Below, piece after piece: positions 50,842 to 59,099 of a DNA stretch of 64,000 bases (position 1 is its first letter; the number at the start of each line of letters is the position of its first letter). A model generated the notes under the pieces. The model ran no database searches. It was given only the letters and a program-made list of their open reading frames with translations, and was not told the origin of the DNA. The DNA is taken from NCBI RefSeq assembly GCF_001561955.1, contig NZ_CP014223.1, positions 1,302,001 through 1,366,000 on the forward strand, given 5' to 3'. The DNA comes from Anaerotignum propionicum DSM 1682 (GTDB lineage: Bacteria; Bacillota; Clostridia; Lachnospirales; Anaerotignaceae). The position numbers were made by a program, and so were the translations under genes.

Positions 50842-52812
50842 TTGAAAAAGGATGATATTACTTTTGATACAATAATGAAATTTAGTCCAGATAATAAGGA
50901 TGTTTTTGAAGAAATCCTTGAACATATGAAGAATAATAACTTAGTTCCTTTTGTTGGAGCAGGTCTCTCATCATTTGTATATCCATGCTGGTCAGATTTC
51001 TTAAAGGAAATTGCCAAGAAGCTTTCAGAGCGTGATTACGATAGCATTGAGTTTTTACTGAAAGAATTTAAGTATGAAGAAGCCGCCTCACTTTTATGTG
51101 ATAAAAGGGGGTATTCAAATTTTAATGCTGATATTTCTAGAATATTTTCAGAAACAGAACTTAATGAAGTTAATTTATACAAGCAAGCTGTGTATATTTT
51201 GCCAAAATTATTTAATAATTTAGTTATTACTACTAATATTGACAGAATATTAGAGCGTGTATTTTCAGAAAACAAAAAAGAAATATTTTCTTGTTTTCCT
51301 GGCAACTCTGAGCCTTTTATATCAGCTATGAAAAGAGGAACCCCAACAATATTTAAAATACATGGTGATATTTCATCAAAGAACAACTTAGTTCTCACAA
51401 AAGAACAATATGATGAAACATATGTAGAAGATTGCACATTGATTGACCAATTAAGTCAATGCTTTGAAAATAAAATCCACCTTTTTTTGGGTTGCAGTTT
51501 ACAAGCTGATCGTACAGTTCCTATTTTAGAGAATATTCAAAAAAAGCAAAACAGGGTAGTTCCTGATTATACTATATATCCATGTAGTGCTTCTGATAAG
51601 TATGCTAAAATGCAAAGTTTTGGGCAAAGGGGTATTCGTGCAATTTTATACCCGGAAAACAGTCACCACTCAGTTCGGATAGTTTTAGAGGCATTATTAG
51701 AGCGTATAGATCGTGATGAATATCTTAAGTTAGAATACCGCAACGGAAAGCCCTTAATAAATAGTCCCATACAACGATATCAATATGATGCAGCAACTGT
51801 TGATTTCTTTGGTCGAGAAAATGAAATGAACCAGTTATTAGCTTTCTGTGAAAATAATAATAACGTACATTTGCAGTGGTGGGCCGTTACCGGAGATGGC
51901 GGATGTGGAAAAAGTCGTTTGGCATTGGAACTGGAAAAAAAACTCAATAGTTTAGGCTGGGAGTCATATATACATGACAAGATGGACTTTACTGATCTAA
52001 AAGCAACTTCAAGAAAAATATGCAAGAGTACCATATTTATTATTGACTCTATAGAGGCATATCCAGAAGAAGTTGGAAAATGGATAGAAAGTCTAAATCA
52101 ACCTACGAGCACAATTAGAAAAAGAATTATTTTGATTGCACGTGAAGGTAATAATATTAAAACCCCTTGGGTAAAATCAATGAAAAAATCTTGTTTATCG
52201 GATAACATGCTTAATGGGATTTGCTATCAAAACGAATTTCTTAGATTATCAAGTCTACCCAAAGATATAACTAAGGACATCATAAAGAATTATGCGGCTA
52301 GTGTACATGAATGTATAGATGATGAGCAGGCAGATAAAATATATCAAGGGTTGGAGAAAATTGATGGAACTTTACATAGGCCGCTGTATGCACTAATTCT
52401 AGTTGACACTTATTTTGAAAACAATTTTACATTGCCAAAGGATATAAATAGTGTTTTAGAAATATTGGTCTTAAGAGAAATTAAAATTATTTCAAATTTA
52501 TTAAAAGCAAAAATTAACGCTTCGGATGACCAATTTGAAGAATTGATTCTACGCATTAAAGTGATTGCTACTATAGTAAGGGGCATTGATGTAAATAATT
52601 TAGAAAATTATCTTGATATATATGATTATAATTTATTATATGAGAAATTAAAAAAATATAATAATGATGATTTGATCTCATTTTTAAAAAAAATATATGT
52701 AATAGAAGATAACGGTAATTTAATCAAACCGATTAAACCTGACTTGATTGGAGAGTATTTTGTAGTACATGTATTGAAAAGCGAGATGCGTTTTGAATGT
52801 TACAGGCCTTAA
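50842..52812 (+). CDS. SIR2-STAND NTPase defence protein, N-terminal part (Avs5-like architecture)
   Basis: 656 residues from TTG 50842 (AGAAAGGA 10 nt upstream). SIR2 domain at about 25-270: GAGLS (39-43), TTNID (130-134), catalytic-type H174 in FKIHGD, and LFLGCSLQ. A STAND-type P-loop NTPase follows: FFGRENEMNQLL, Walker A GDGGCGKS (351-358), and Walker B IFIID (near 398-402). SIR2-STAND fusions sense phage proteins and deplete NAD. The frame ends at 52812, where the winged-helix and repeat sensor part should begin; that part continues in another frame in the next ORF. It is likely one gene broken by a one-base loss, or two coupled genes. Confidence 0.8.
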   Translation: MKKDDITFDTIMKFSPDNKDVFEEILEHMKNNNLVPFVGAGLSSFVYPCWSDFLKEIAKKLSERDYDSIEFLLKEFKYEEAASLLCDKRGYSNFNADISRIFSETELNEVNLYKQAVYILPKLFNNLVITTNIDRILERVFSENKKEIFSCFPGNSEPFISAMKRGTPTIFKIHGDISSKNNLVLTKEQYDETYVEDCTLIDQLSQCFENKIHLFLGCSLQADRTVPILENIQKKQNRVVPDYTIYPCSASDKYAKMQSFGQRGIRAILYPENSHHSVRIVLEALLERIDRDEYLKLEYRNGKPLINSPIQRYQYDAATVDFFGRENEMNQLLAFCENNNNVHLQWWAVTGDGGCGKSRLALELEKKLNSLGWESYIHDKMDFTDLKATSRKICKSTIFIIDSIEAYPEEVGKWIESLNQPTSTIRKRIILIAREGNNIKTPWVKSMKKSCLSDNMLNGICYQNEFLRLSSLPKDITKDIIKNYAASVHECIDDEQADKIYQGLEKIDGTLHRPLYALILVDTYFENNFTLPKDINSVLEILVLREIKIISNLLKAKINASDDQFEELILRIKVIATIVRGIDVNNLENYLDIYDYNLLYEKLKKYNNDDLISFLKKIYVIEDNGNLIKPIKPDLIGEYFVVHVLKSEMRFECYRP

Positions 52813-53684
52813 TTAAAAAAGCTTGGAATGAACAAAGGCGTACTCATGATTATCTATCGCGAATGGCAATAACTTATAACACGCTACTACTAGAGAATAC
52901 TGAGCTATATAATGTTATTACAACTAACCCAGGTAAGGATAGAATAGGCTGGTATTTATCATTATTGTGCGAAATAATGGCAAATAGTAGAGGTGAAGTT
53001 TTCTTGAAGATAAAGGAGAAATTTTTATCTGAAATTACGAATCTTTCAGAAGAAGAATGCCATAAAAGTTATGTGTCTTTTGGTATGAGTGCATCATTAA
53101 CATATACGTTGGCAGACGCAAGGTTTAGAGATGAAGAACAAAGACGTAGTTTGAAGACAGAAAAAGATATGGAATCTGATGAATTTGATTGTTTATCTAT
53201 GAAGAATACTGCTGCTGCCCTTTATTACGGATCAATTATGCTGGGGAATGACAGTTATTTGGTAAAGAATGATTTTGCTTATATGCTTCGTAGAAAAGAA
53301 GTGAACCAACCATATGGGCTTACAGTTGAGGACATTTTGAAGGATAGTATTAAAGCTAAAAAAGCTTTTCCATTGGTAAATATGGCACTACACTATGCCA
53401 TGAACAGATGTAGTAAAGAAGATTGGTCGCAAGCTGATGAATTGTTAGCTATGATTGCTGAAGATGAGGTGAAGAGTATTGAATCTTATTGGACAGGAAT
53501 GGCCAATTGGGATGAAGATGAAGGGTTTCTTGTTTTATTGTGGCTTTGCCGACATGGATTTATTGAGACAACAAAGTACGGAGATCAAGAACGTTTATTC
53601 ACCCTCTTGAAAGCAAGGGTAGACACAATTCCTAATTGGATGAAGGAAAAAGCATTTATAAAAAATAGCACTGAAATCTATTGA
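52797..53684 (+). CDS. C-terminal sensor part of the SIR2-STAND protein in a shifted frame
   Basis: 295 residues, helix-rich with no known catalytic motif (QALIKKAWNEQRRTHDYLSRM at the start; repeat-like helices later). It overlaps the previous ORF by 16 nt in the -1 frame and has no proper ribosome site. Restoring one G at about 52799 would read RFEWLQALIKKAW and join both into a protein of about 950 residues, the normal size for SIR2-STAND sensors. A stop (TGA) directly before its ATG excludes a simple -1 slip at the TTTT before it. If separate, it is translated by re-initiation. Confidence 0.65.
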   Translation: MLQALIKKAWNEQRRTHDYLSRMAITYNTLLLENTELYNVITTNPGKDRIGWYLSLLCEIMANSRGEVFLKIKEKFLSEITNLSEEECHKSYVSFGMSASLTYTLADARFRDEEQRRSLKTEKDMESDEFDCLSMKNTAAALYYGSIMLGNDSYLVKNDFAYMLRRKEVNQPYGLTVEDILKDSIKAKKAFPLVNMALHYAMNRCSKEDWSQADELLAMIAEDEVKSIESYWTGMANWDEDEGFLVLLWLCRHGFIETTKYGDQERLFTLLKARVDTIPNWMKEKAFIKNSTEIY

Positions 53685-53694
53685 GGGGGAAAAG

Positions 53695-54285
53695 ATGTTC
53701 ATAGAGGAGCAGAAAAAGATAAATCTTATAAATGAAAAAGCCATAACAGAAAAAGCTAAAGCTTTGTATTACCAAACTCTTATCAATTTTGAAATATACA
53801 AAGATTCTGTAATGAGAATTAATAGTAATATGAAAAATCTTAATTATAATAATTTTGCAAAGGTGCAAAGCTGCCATATGACAGATGGTTTATTTGGTGA
53901 ACAAAAGCATCTGGAATATGAAACAGTTTTAAAGATAAAGGTAACTGCCAATTTAATTACATTAATCACATCTGCCCATAGAATTATAACTTGCATAAAA
54001 AATTGTAGAAATATAGAACAAAGTGAAGATTGGAAAAGACTAAAAACATTGATAGCTATTAATGATAAAAACTACGATAATAATCTTCGTAATTTCATGG
54101 AACATCTTGACGAGAAAGCTTCAAAACAGAACTTAGATAATTCAAATGCATATTTCACACCAGAAAGAACACTTTTTTGCTCAGATGATAAAGTAAATAT
54201 AAGATTTAAATTTGATCCGAAATCTTTGAATAATATAAATGACTTGGTTGATGAGGTATTTAAAATGTTGGAGAATAGGAATTGA
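53695..54285 (+). CDS. Putative HEPN-like partner protein
   Basis: 196 residues, mostly helical. LRNFMEHLDE places R132 and H137 in an Rx4H arrangement, the catalytic pattern of HEPN ribonucleases, within a suitable helix pair. No database match is claimed. GAGGGGGAAAAG is a good ribosome site, and the gene starts 10 nt after the SIR2-STAND sensor ORF, so they are one operon. A role as second effector, regulator or immunity partner is inferred from position. Confidence 0.5.
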   Translation: MFIEEQKKINLINEKAITEKAKALYYQTLINFEIYKDSVMRINSNMKNLNYNNFAKVQSCHMTDGLFGEQKHLEYETVLKIKVTANLITLITSAHRIITCIKNCRNIEQSEDWKRLKTLIAINDKNYDNNLRNFMEHLDEKASKQNLDNSNAYFTPERTLFCSDDKVNIRFKFDPKSLNNINDLVDEVFKMLENRN

Positions 54286-54311
54286 ATTTATACTTATATA
54301 GTTAAGGATGT

Positions 54312-54341
54312 TATAAACATAAATTTCTCATTATGTTTATA
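54312..54341 (+). repeat. Cassette-end hairpin site 2 (best copy)
   Basis: TATAAACATAA (54312-54322), loop ATTTCTCA, TTATGTTTATA (54331-54341): a perfect 11-bp stem. No T-run follows, so it is not a standard terminator. The right arm is the part shared by all sites. Confidence 0.7.
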
Positions 54342-54463
54342 CAGCGGAACCAGCCTGAAGGGTGTGCGCTAGTACCCTGATAATTGCGTCATTACTTAAA
54401 GGGATGTTTAGGGTGTACATTAATGAGTTGCAAATTTATTATATTGTGAGAAGGAGAAACCGA

Positions 54464-54769
54464 ATGAGCGGATTTTTTAATGTGGGTAGCATTGTTCTAG
54501 GCACTGTATCATGGATAATACCAATGCATGCAGTAAGACAATATCACAAGGGGTGTAACCCAAAAAACTTTTCGATTTATAGCTTCACTACTTGTGCCAT
54601 TGCACTGGTTTTTCAATTATTTGAAATAAGACACAGAGTGGATATAGAAGATTTTAGTACCATTATGGACACGATTGGGGCAATCTCTGTTGTATCTGTT
54701 ATTCTTGTTGTCATTACTTTTGTACTTAATATTATAGGAACTTATTCATGTAATAATGAAAGCAAGTAA
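54464..54769 (+). CDS. Small three-helix membrane protein
   Basis: 101 residues. Start at the ATG 54464 after AAGGAG; a longer ORF to 54362 lacks a site. Hydrophobic segments at about 7-22, 38-52 and 72-92, with a short positively charged loop (RQYHKGCNPKNFS). I do not recognise a named family. It is a single-gene cassette between hairpin sites 2 and 3. Small membrane proteins in such arrays can be immunity proteins, but nothing here proves that. Confidence 0.6.
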   Translation: MSGFFNVGSIVLGTVSWIIPMHAVRQYHKGCNPKNFSIYSFTTCAIALVFQLFEIRHRVDIEDFSTIMDTIGAISVVSVILVVITFVLNIIGTYSCNNESK

Positions 54770-54805
54770 CTTTTAGGTAGAAAATACCATACAGCAATTC
54801 AATTG

Positions 54806-54820
54806 CTCATTATGTTTATG
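54806..54820 (+). repeat. Cassette-end site 3
   Basis: CTCATTATGTTTATG, 37 nt after the stop before it. The left arm is reduced to CATA (54788-54791); a small GCAAT/ATTGC stem lies in between. Confidence 0.5.
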
Positions 54821-54867
54821 ATTGTACACTAAGAGTTATGGATTGTTAATATCGTGAGGTGAAATAT

Positions 54868-55459
54868 GTGGAAAGTATTGCTCTTAAAATAGTTAATAAT
54901 AATGGATTGAGAAAATTGGAAAAAGAAATTGACCAGCTCAAGGATTCAACAGAAAGAGATGTCAGAGAGCGATTGCTTGATGCTATCTGGGATAAAATAT
55001 ACGAATATGATGCACATATACTTGATTATGAATATAAACAACATATTATTGAGCTATCTAAGCGAGGGTTAGAATTTGTTCCAGTTGAAAAGAATCCTGT
55101 GGTAGCGAATTGGGATGAAGTATTTACATCAGCGGTTTCAGAAGAAACAAAGAAGCATGCAAAACACTATAATGACCAATATAAATGGCATCTCTTTAGC
55201 TTTGATTTACTAGATGCCTTAAAATTGGACGCTGCAAGAGAGATTTTGATACAATAGAAAAGATGCAGTCTATTTATTTTTTCAGTATGCAGAGGAATGT
55301 TATTTTGTAAAGAATGCTTCTTTGCTTAAAGCAAAAGACTTAGACTTTGATAGTGATATGAGTAAGGCGGACATATATGTTTTTGATCCAGTAGGAAAAT
55401 GGACATATGTAAAGACACACGAGGATTCATGTGGACCATATTTCTACAGTATTAATTGA
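54868..55459 (+). pseudogene. Decayed DUF4275-like gene
   Basis: The intact first part, from GTG 54868 (AGGTGA upstream), gives 129 residues and has KYKWH-like sequence (YKWHLFSFDLLDALK). It is followed in another frame by RKDAVYLFFQYAEECYFVK, then KADIYVFDPVGKWTYVKTHE and SCGPYFYSIN to the stop at 55457-55459. Order and motifs (xWHLFSF ... VFxQ ... WTYVxTHExxCGPYF) match my knowledge of DUF4275. About two small indels between 55240 and 55275 would restore a protein of about 195 residues. It may be an old immunity or accessory gene. If the first ORF is translated, it lacks the conserved end. Confidence 0.6.
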
Positions 55460-55484
55460 GCATACTTCACAATAAATTCAATTT

Positions 55485-55499
55485 CTTAGTATGTTTATA
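55485..55499 (+). repeat. Cassette-end site 4
   Basis: CTTAGTATGTTTATA, 26 nt after the stop. CATACT (55461-55466) pairs with AGTATG (55488-55493) around a 21-nt loop. Confidence 0.5.
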
Positions 55500-55561
55500 G
55501 GCAGTAATTATTATGAAGATACAAAATGCTAATTAATTATTATAATAGAAAGGTGGTAATG

Positions 55562-55825
55562 ATGAATTCAAATTCAAAAAAGATCTTTTTGATAGTAGGA
55601 TTGCTCTTTTTTATAATAGGAATTATTGCCCTATTCAACGGAACTAATTTTGGCGCTGCAATGGCACAAGGCGCTATAAATAATAATGGCGGCAGTATGG
55701 ACACACAAGAGTTTTATTGGATTAAGCAATCCAACACATTAGGTTTTCAAATTTTCGGAGCAATTTTATCTGTACTCGGTGGTTTTTCCTCAATATTGGC
55801 GGTATATAAGTTGAATGAAAAATAA
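55562..55825 (+). CDS. Small two-helix membrane protein
   Basis: 87 residues from ATG 55562 (55559 is equally possible), with AAAGGTGG upstream. Segments at about 9-28 and 58-78 are hydrophobic; between them is an extracytoplasmic-looking loop NNNGGSMDTQEFYWIKQSN. I do not recognise the family. It is a single-gene unit between cassette sites 4 and 5, with the site 5 motif 15 nt after its stop. Confidence 0.6.
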   Translation: MNSNSKKIFLIVGLLFFIIGIIALFNGTNFGAAMAQGAINNNGGSMDTQEFYWIKQSNTLGFQIFGAILSVLGGFSSILAVYKLNEK

Positions 55826-55839
55826 CTTCCTGTTAATTT

Positions 55840-55854
55840 CCGATTATGTTTATA
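55840..55854 (+). repeat. Cassette-end site 5
   Basis: CCGATTATGTTTATA, 15 nt after the stop of the small membrane protein gene. No clear left arm. Confidence 0.45.
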
Positions 55855-55945
55855 AAATACAATTGATAGAGGTTGCGATAGAGAGATGTAAGGGGTCAGC
55901 ATTTTAATATATTTAATACAGGAAGATGTGGAGGGGGTTTTTAAT

Positions 55946-57384
55946 ATGATTAAAAAATGTATTATTTTTTGTTTTGTTTAGGTTTGCTTTTTTCGGCGTC
56001 TGTTACGGTTTTTGCAGAAGATACTTATCAATTTGAAAAAATACAAGGCGGATATTCTGTACTAACGGGTAAAGTCGAAAAAATAACCAATGGAAGAATA
56101 AAGCTTACAAAAATAAGTGATGATCTTTGGAGTGATATTATTGGAACGCAAAAGGCAAACTATATTATTCTTGACACAACGAATTTTGAGGATACAGAGT
56201 TTTGTGACGGGGATGTAATAAGGGCATATTTCCAAACTAATATTATGCTTGATTATAGAACAGAAATTGACGAAGATGATTATACATTTGAGCTTTTGGC
56301 TTATCAGAGGAAAGACCAAGAAATTTCCGTTGTAGAAATGGCGAAATTCTTGGAAGGAATAGGCGTTTTGAATGGGTATGAGGACGGGGAACTACATTTG
56401 GAGCGAAATATAACCAGAGCCGAATTTACTGCACTTATGGTGAAAATTTACCATACGTATACATCAAAGGAAGAGGACGAAATTGAGTTTCCATTTAAGG
56501 ATATTCCAAAAGACCATTGGGCTAGAGAGCGTATTATATGTGCATTCGCCAATGGAATGATAAGCGGAAAGAATAAAGATACCTTTGCCCCCGACGAAAG
56601 CATCACCATAAGAGATTATATTGTTGTTTTGTTGAAAGCCAGTGCAAAAAACGAAGAACAACGCAAACTTCTTTTAGACACTGCTAAGACTTTAGGCGGT
56701 TATCCTGATGGATATTTAAAAATTGCCAAGGGAAATGGGCTTATTGCAGATCAGTTACCTGAGAAAATTGCTTCCAGAGGGGATATTGCCAGAATTTTGT
56801 ACAATGCCTATAATCATGAAGCAACTATCACATATATTAAGGCTGCCAAACCTGTTATATATCTTTATCCAGAAAAAGAAACCGATGTAAATGTAAAAGT
56901 TTCTTTTATGGGGGATTTTACGTTTACATATCCCGAATACAAGGACGGTTGGGCTGTAACGGCAAGACCGGATGGAACCGTGATCAGTGGTACAACGGAA
57001 TATCCTTACCTTTTTTGGGAAGGAAAAGTAATGAATTATTCACCCGAATTTGATGAAGGGTTTTTAGTTAGTAGAAAAGAAACGGTTTCTTTTTTAGAGG
57101 AAAAATTGAAAATACTAGGTCTCAATGAAAAAGAACGGACAGATTTTATTACATATTGGACACCCCAACTAATAAAAAATAATTTTAATATCATTAAATT
57201 TGATACAGAGGAATATGCTTCGAAAGCTTCTCTTAACATTGTACCTCAACCTGATAGTATAATTAGGGTATTTATGGTATATAAAGTTGCAAATGGAAAT
57301 GAGAGCATAAAGAAACAGCAATTAAGTGCGGTTGAAAGAAATGGATTTGTTGCTGTTGAATGGGGTGGAGCTTTAGAAGAATAA
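55946..57384 (+). CDS. Secreted SLH-domain surface protein with an early frame break at an A-run
   Basis: About 479 residues if the frame is corrected. The ATG at 55946 (GAGGGGG site) reads MIKKCIIFCFV and stops; the main ORF opens at 55957 in another frame. Adding one A to the A6 run (55952-55957) gives MIKKMYYFLFCLGLLF, a perfect signal peptide ending near VFAED. Then come a beta-rich region (20-105), SLH motifs (FLEGIGVLNGYEDG ... ITRAEFTALMVK; FKDIPKDHWARERIICAFANGMISG) and a C-terminal domain starting KPVIYLYPEKETDVNVKVSF. SLH domains bind pyruvylated wall polymers. The run suggests phase variation, a mutation or a sequence error. Confidence 0.75.
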
Positions 57385-57435
57385 AATCAAGAAATTCTTT
57401 TTAACTATTTTGATATTAACTAACTTATTTAACTG

Positions 57436-57450
57436 TGCATTATGTTTATA
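57436..57450 (+). repeat. Cassette-end site 6
   Basis: TGCATTATGTTTATA, 52 nt after the SLH gene stop. Confidence 0.5.
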
Positions 57451-57521
57451 ATGGATAAAGATATTATATTTGCAATGAATGATGGTAATAGCAAAGAATT
57501 ATATTTGGTGGGGGTATTGTA

Positions 57522-58184
57522 ATGGTTGATAGATTAATATCAGCATATCGAGCGCAAATCTATGATTGGACATGGGCTGAGTGGCGATCACTTTTTAAGA
57601 ATGACACTGCTCTCGTATTATGTTTAATATTGTTTATTGTAGCACCTGTATTTTTAATATGTCTGTACTACATAACTCAATCGAACGTTATTCTAATTCT
57701 CATAATTTTTGCTGAAGGGATTACTGTTTATAGGATGGATCGATTTACAGTGAAGCAGTATCGAAAATTCCTTAGTAAAAAAGAGGATAGACTTAGTAAA
57801 ACTATTTTATATTTAAAAACCACCATGGAAACACAAGATCTTCGTAACGAAGTTCAAATTGACGAGTTGGTAAAACGCTTGTCAGAACGTATAGAAAAGA
57901 GAGATACTCTTAAAAATTTCACTTATAGTGTTGTCAATTTTGGAAAAGCAATAATTCTTCCTATGATTACTTTTATTGCGGGAGTGTATTCCAATGATTT
58001 GGGAAATCTTCGTTGGGAAATTATATGTTCATACTCAATTATGGTGGTATTGATCCTGGGATTTATAAGGATTTCATGGGGAGGCGTATCTATGATCGTA
58101 CGCACATTATTATGTAGAGATTATGATGCAGCTTTAGCATTAAGAGAGGATTTGTTAGATATCAAATTTCTATATTTTTCTTGA
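57522..58184 (+). CDS. Membrane protein with central coiled coil, unknown family
   Basis: 220 residues: two transmembrane helices (about 29-50 and 54-70), a charged, probably coiled cytoplasmic stretch (75-130, RLSKTILYLKTTMETQDL), then two more helices (about 137-160 and 166-188). GGTGGGGGTATT precedes the ATG at 57522. I do not recognise the family. Last intact gene of the cassette-like run; no copy of the cassette motif follows it. Confidence 0.6.
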   Translation: MVDRLISAYRAQIYDWTWAEWRSLFKNDTALVLCLILFIVAPVFLICLYYITQSNVILILIIFAEGITVYRMDRFTVKQYRKFLSKKEDRLSKTILYLKTTMETQDLRNEVQIDELVKRLSERIEKRDTLKNFTYSVVNFGKAIILPMITFIAGVYSNDLGNLRWEIICSYSIMVVLILGFIRISWGGVSMIVRTLLCRDYDAALALREDLLDIKFLYFS

Positions 58185-58280
58185 AACTAACTTAGGGAGA
58201 AATCGTTCTGAAATTAAAAAAGCGTGAGTGCATGGAAAGGCTTTTGTATCGCTTGCATATAGAATCCCCTAGTATACGCT

Positions 58281-58346
58281 CCGTTGTTAAGTAGCCTGAG
58301 TAAGTTTTGAAAAAGAGCCTTGTTCCATACTGGAGCGGGCTCTTTT
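58281..58346 (+). repeat. Diverged copy of the 3' end of the candidate ncRNA, with terminator
   Basis: CCGTTGTTAAGTAGC (58281-58295) is identical to 48802-48816, and both are followed at similar distance by an AAAAGAGCC...GGCTCTTTT terminator (here 58311-58319 with 58338-58346). The upstream hairpins of the first copy are not conserved. Confidence 0.55.
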
Positions 58347-58364
58347 GGCGTTGGATATTATGTA

Positions 58365-58715
58365 TTAGTTGTTTAACCCTGTAGTAAATTCCTTGTAGCT
58401 GTTCAGTTCTCGGGCGGTCATTAAAATATTTGCAAGGTTTGCAATTAGCTGTATTTTCCGTTCATCCTTGATACATAGGATTTTATTGTATAACGCTTTT
58501 CGTTCGTCTGACCATAAGGGGTTGCAGGAAAGCATTTCATGGTATGATATTTCATCCCAGAAAGGCCATTCTTGCCATTCTCCATTAATTTTCTTTTCTA
58601 GGCACTCAATAACTGTATTGAAGCGGTATTCGTCAACGGCCTTGAAATAAAGAAAAGCGGGTTTGTTTTTGCTTAGCTTGCATTCTTTTGTTTCACCGTT
58701 GGGCATTTTTAGCAT
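58365..58715 (-). CDS. Hypothetical mobile-element protein
   Basis: 116 residues from ATG 58715: KMPNGETKECKLSKNKPAFLYFKAVDEYRF, then an acidic, aromatic middle (GEWQEWPFWDEISYHEM) and a helical end. I do not recognise the family; the style suggests a phage or plasmid accessory protein. The frame stays open for at least nine codons upstream of this ATG, and the AAAGGAG site near 58746 fits an upstream start better. The true N-terminus may thus be longer or frame-shifted. It points away from the integrase remnant. Confidence 0.5.
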   Translation of the reverse strand: MLKMPNGETKECKLSKNKPAFLYFKAVDEYRFNTVIECLEKKINGEWQEWPFWDEISYHEMLSCNPLWSDERKALYNKILCIKDERKIQLIANLANILMTARELNSYKEFTTGLNN

Positions 58716-58823
58716 AATTTTAGTTTTTTCAAAATTGGTAAACTCCTTTCATTTTCTTATAAGACCTTTTAAAAAGTCATAAATAATAAATAAGGTTTTT
58801 AAAGAGGGTGTAGGCTTTCGGGA

Positions 58824-59024
58824 GTGAAAAAAATTAGAGTGCATGACTTAAGGCATTCTCATGCTTCATTATTAATTGAACTCGGGTATTCTCCGCTGTT
58901 AGTCTCTGAACGGTTGGGACATGAAAACATTGAAACTACACTTAGGACTTATTCTCACCTGTACCCGAACAAACAAAGGGATTTAGCTGAAAAACTTCAA
59001 AACTTATATAATTTACATGAATAG
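58824..59024 (+). pseudogene. C-terminal fragment of a tyrosine integrase
   Basis: 66 residues. VHDLRHSHASLLIELGYSPLLVSERLGHENIETTLRTYSHLYP holds the HxxR, the H of GH and the catalytic tyrosine of phage-type integrases. The N-terminal core with the first Arg is absent, and a stop lies upstream in frame. It is a remnant or the end of a truncated gene. Its stop overlaps a 19-bp repeat, and the 12-bp attachment core lies 76 nt further on, the usual place for int at an element end. Confidence 0.85.
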
Positions 59025-59039
59025 TACGTTTTTAGTACG
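59021..59039 (+). repeat. 19-bp direct repeat, right copy
   Basis: ATAGTACGTTTTTAGTACG, identical to 46519-46537; includes the integrase TAG. Confidence 0.6.
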
Positions 59040-59054
59040 AATTGATAAAAAAGA

Positions 59055-59096
59055 GCCTTGGAAATGCCGTAAAAACAGCACTCCAAGGCGTTTTGT
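59055..59096 (+). terminator. Terminator after the integrase fragment
   Basis: GCCTTGGAAATGC and GCACTCCAAGGC then GTTTTGTTTG; closely similar to the hairpin at 44934-44974. Confidence 0.7.
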
Positions 59097-59099
59097 TTG

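Noticed and set aside
52780-52815. Programmed -1 frameshift joining the two SIR2-STAND ORFs
   Set aside because: The -1 frame has a TGA at 52794 and no slippery heptamer exists within the short overlap after it; a one-base loss or re-initiation explains it better.
54312-54341. Ordinary rho-independent terminator
   Set aside because: The stem is AT-rich and not followed by a T-run, and related copies lack the left arm while keeping the right-arm sequence, so the sequence itself seems conserved.
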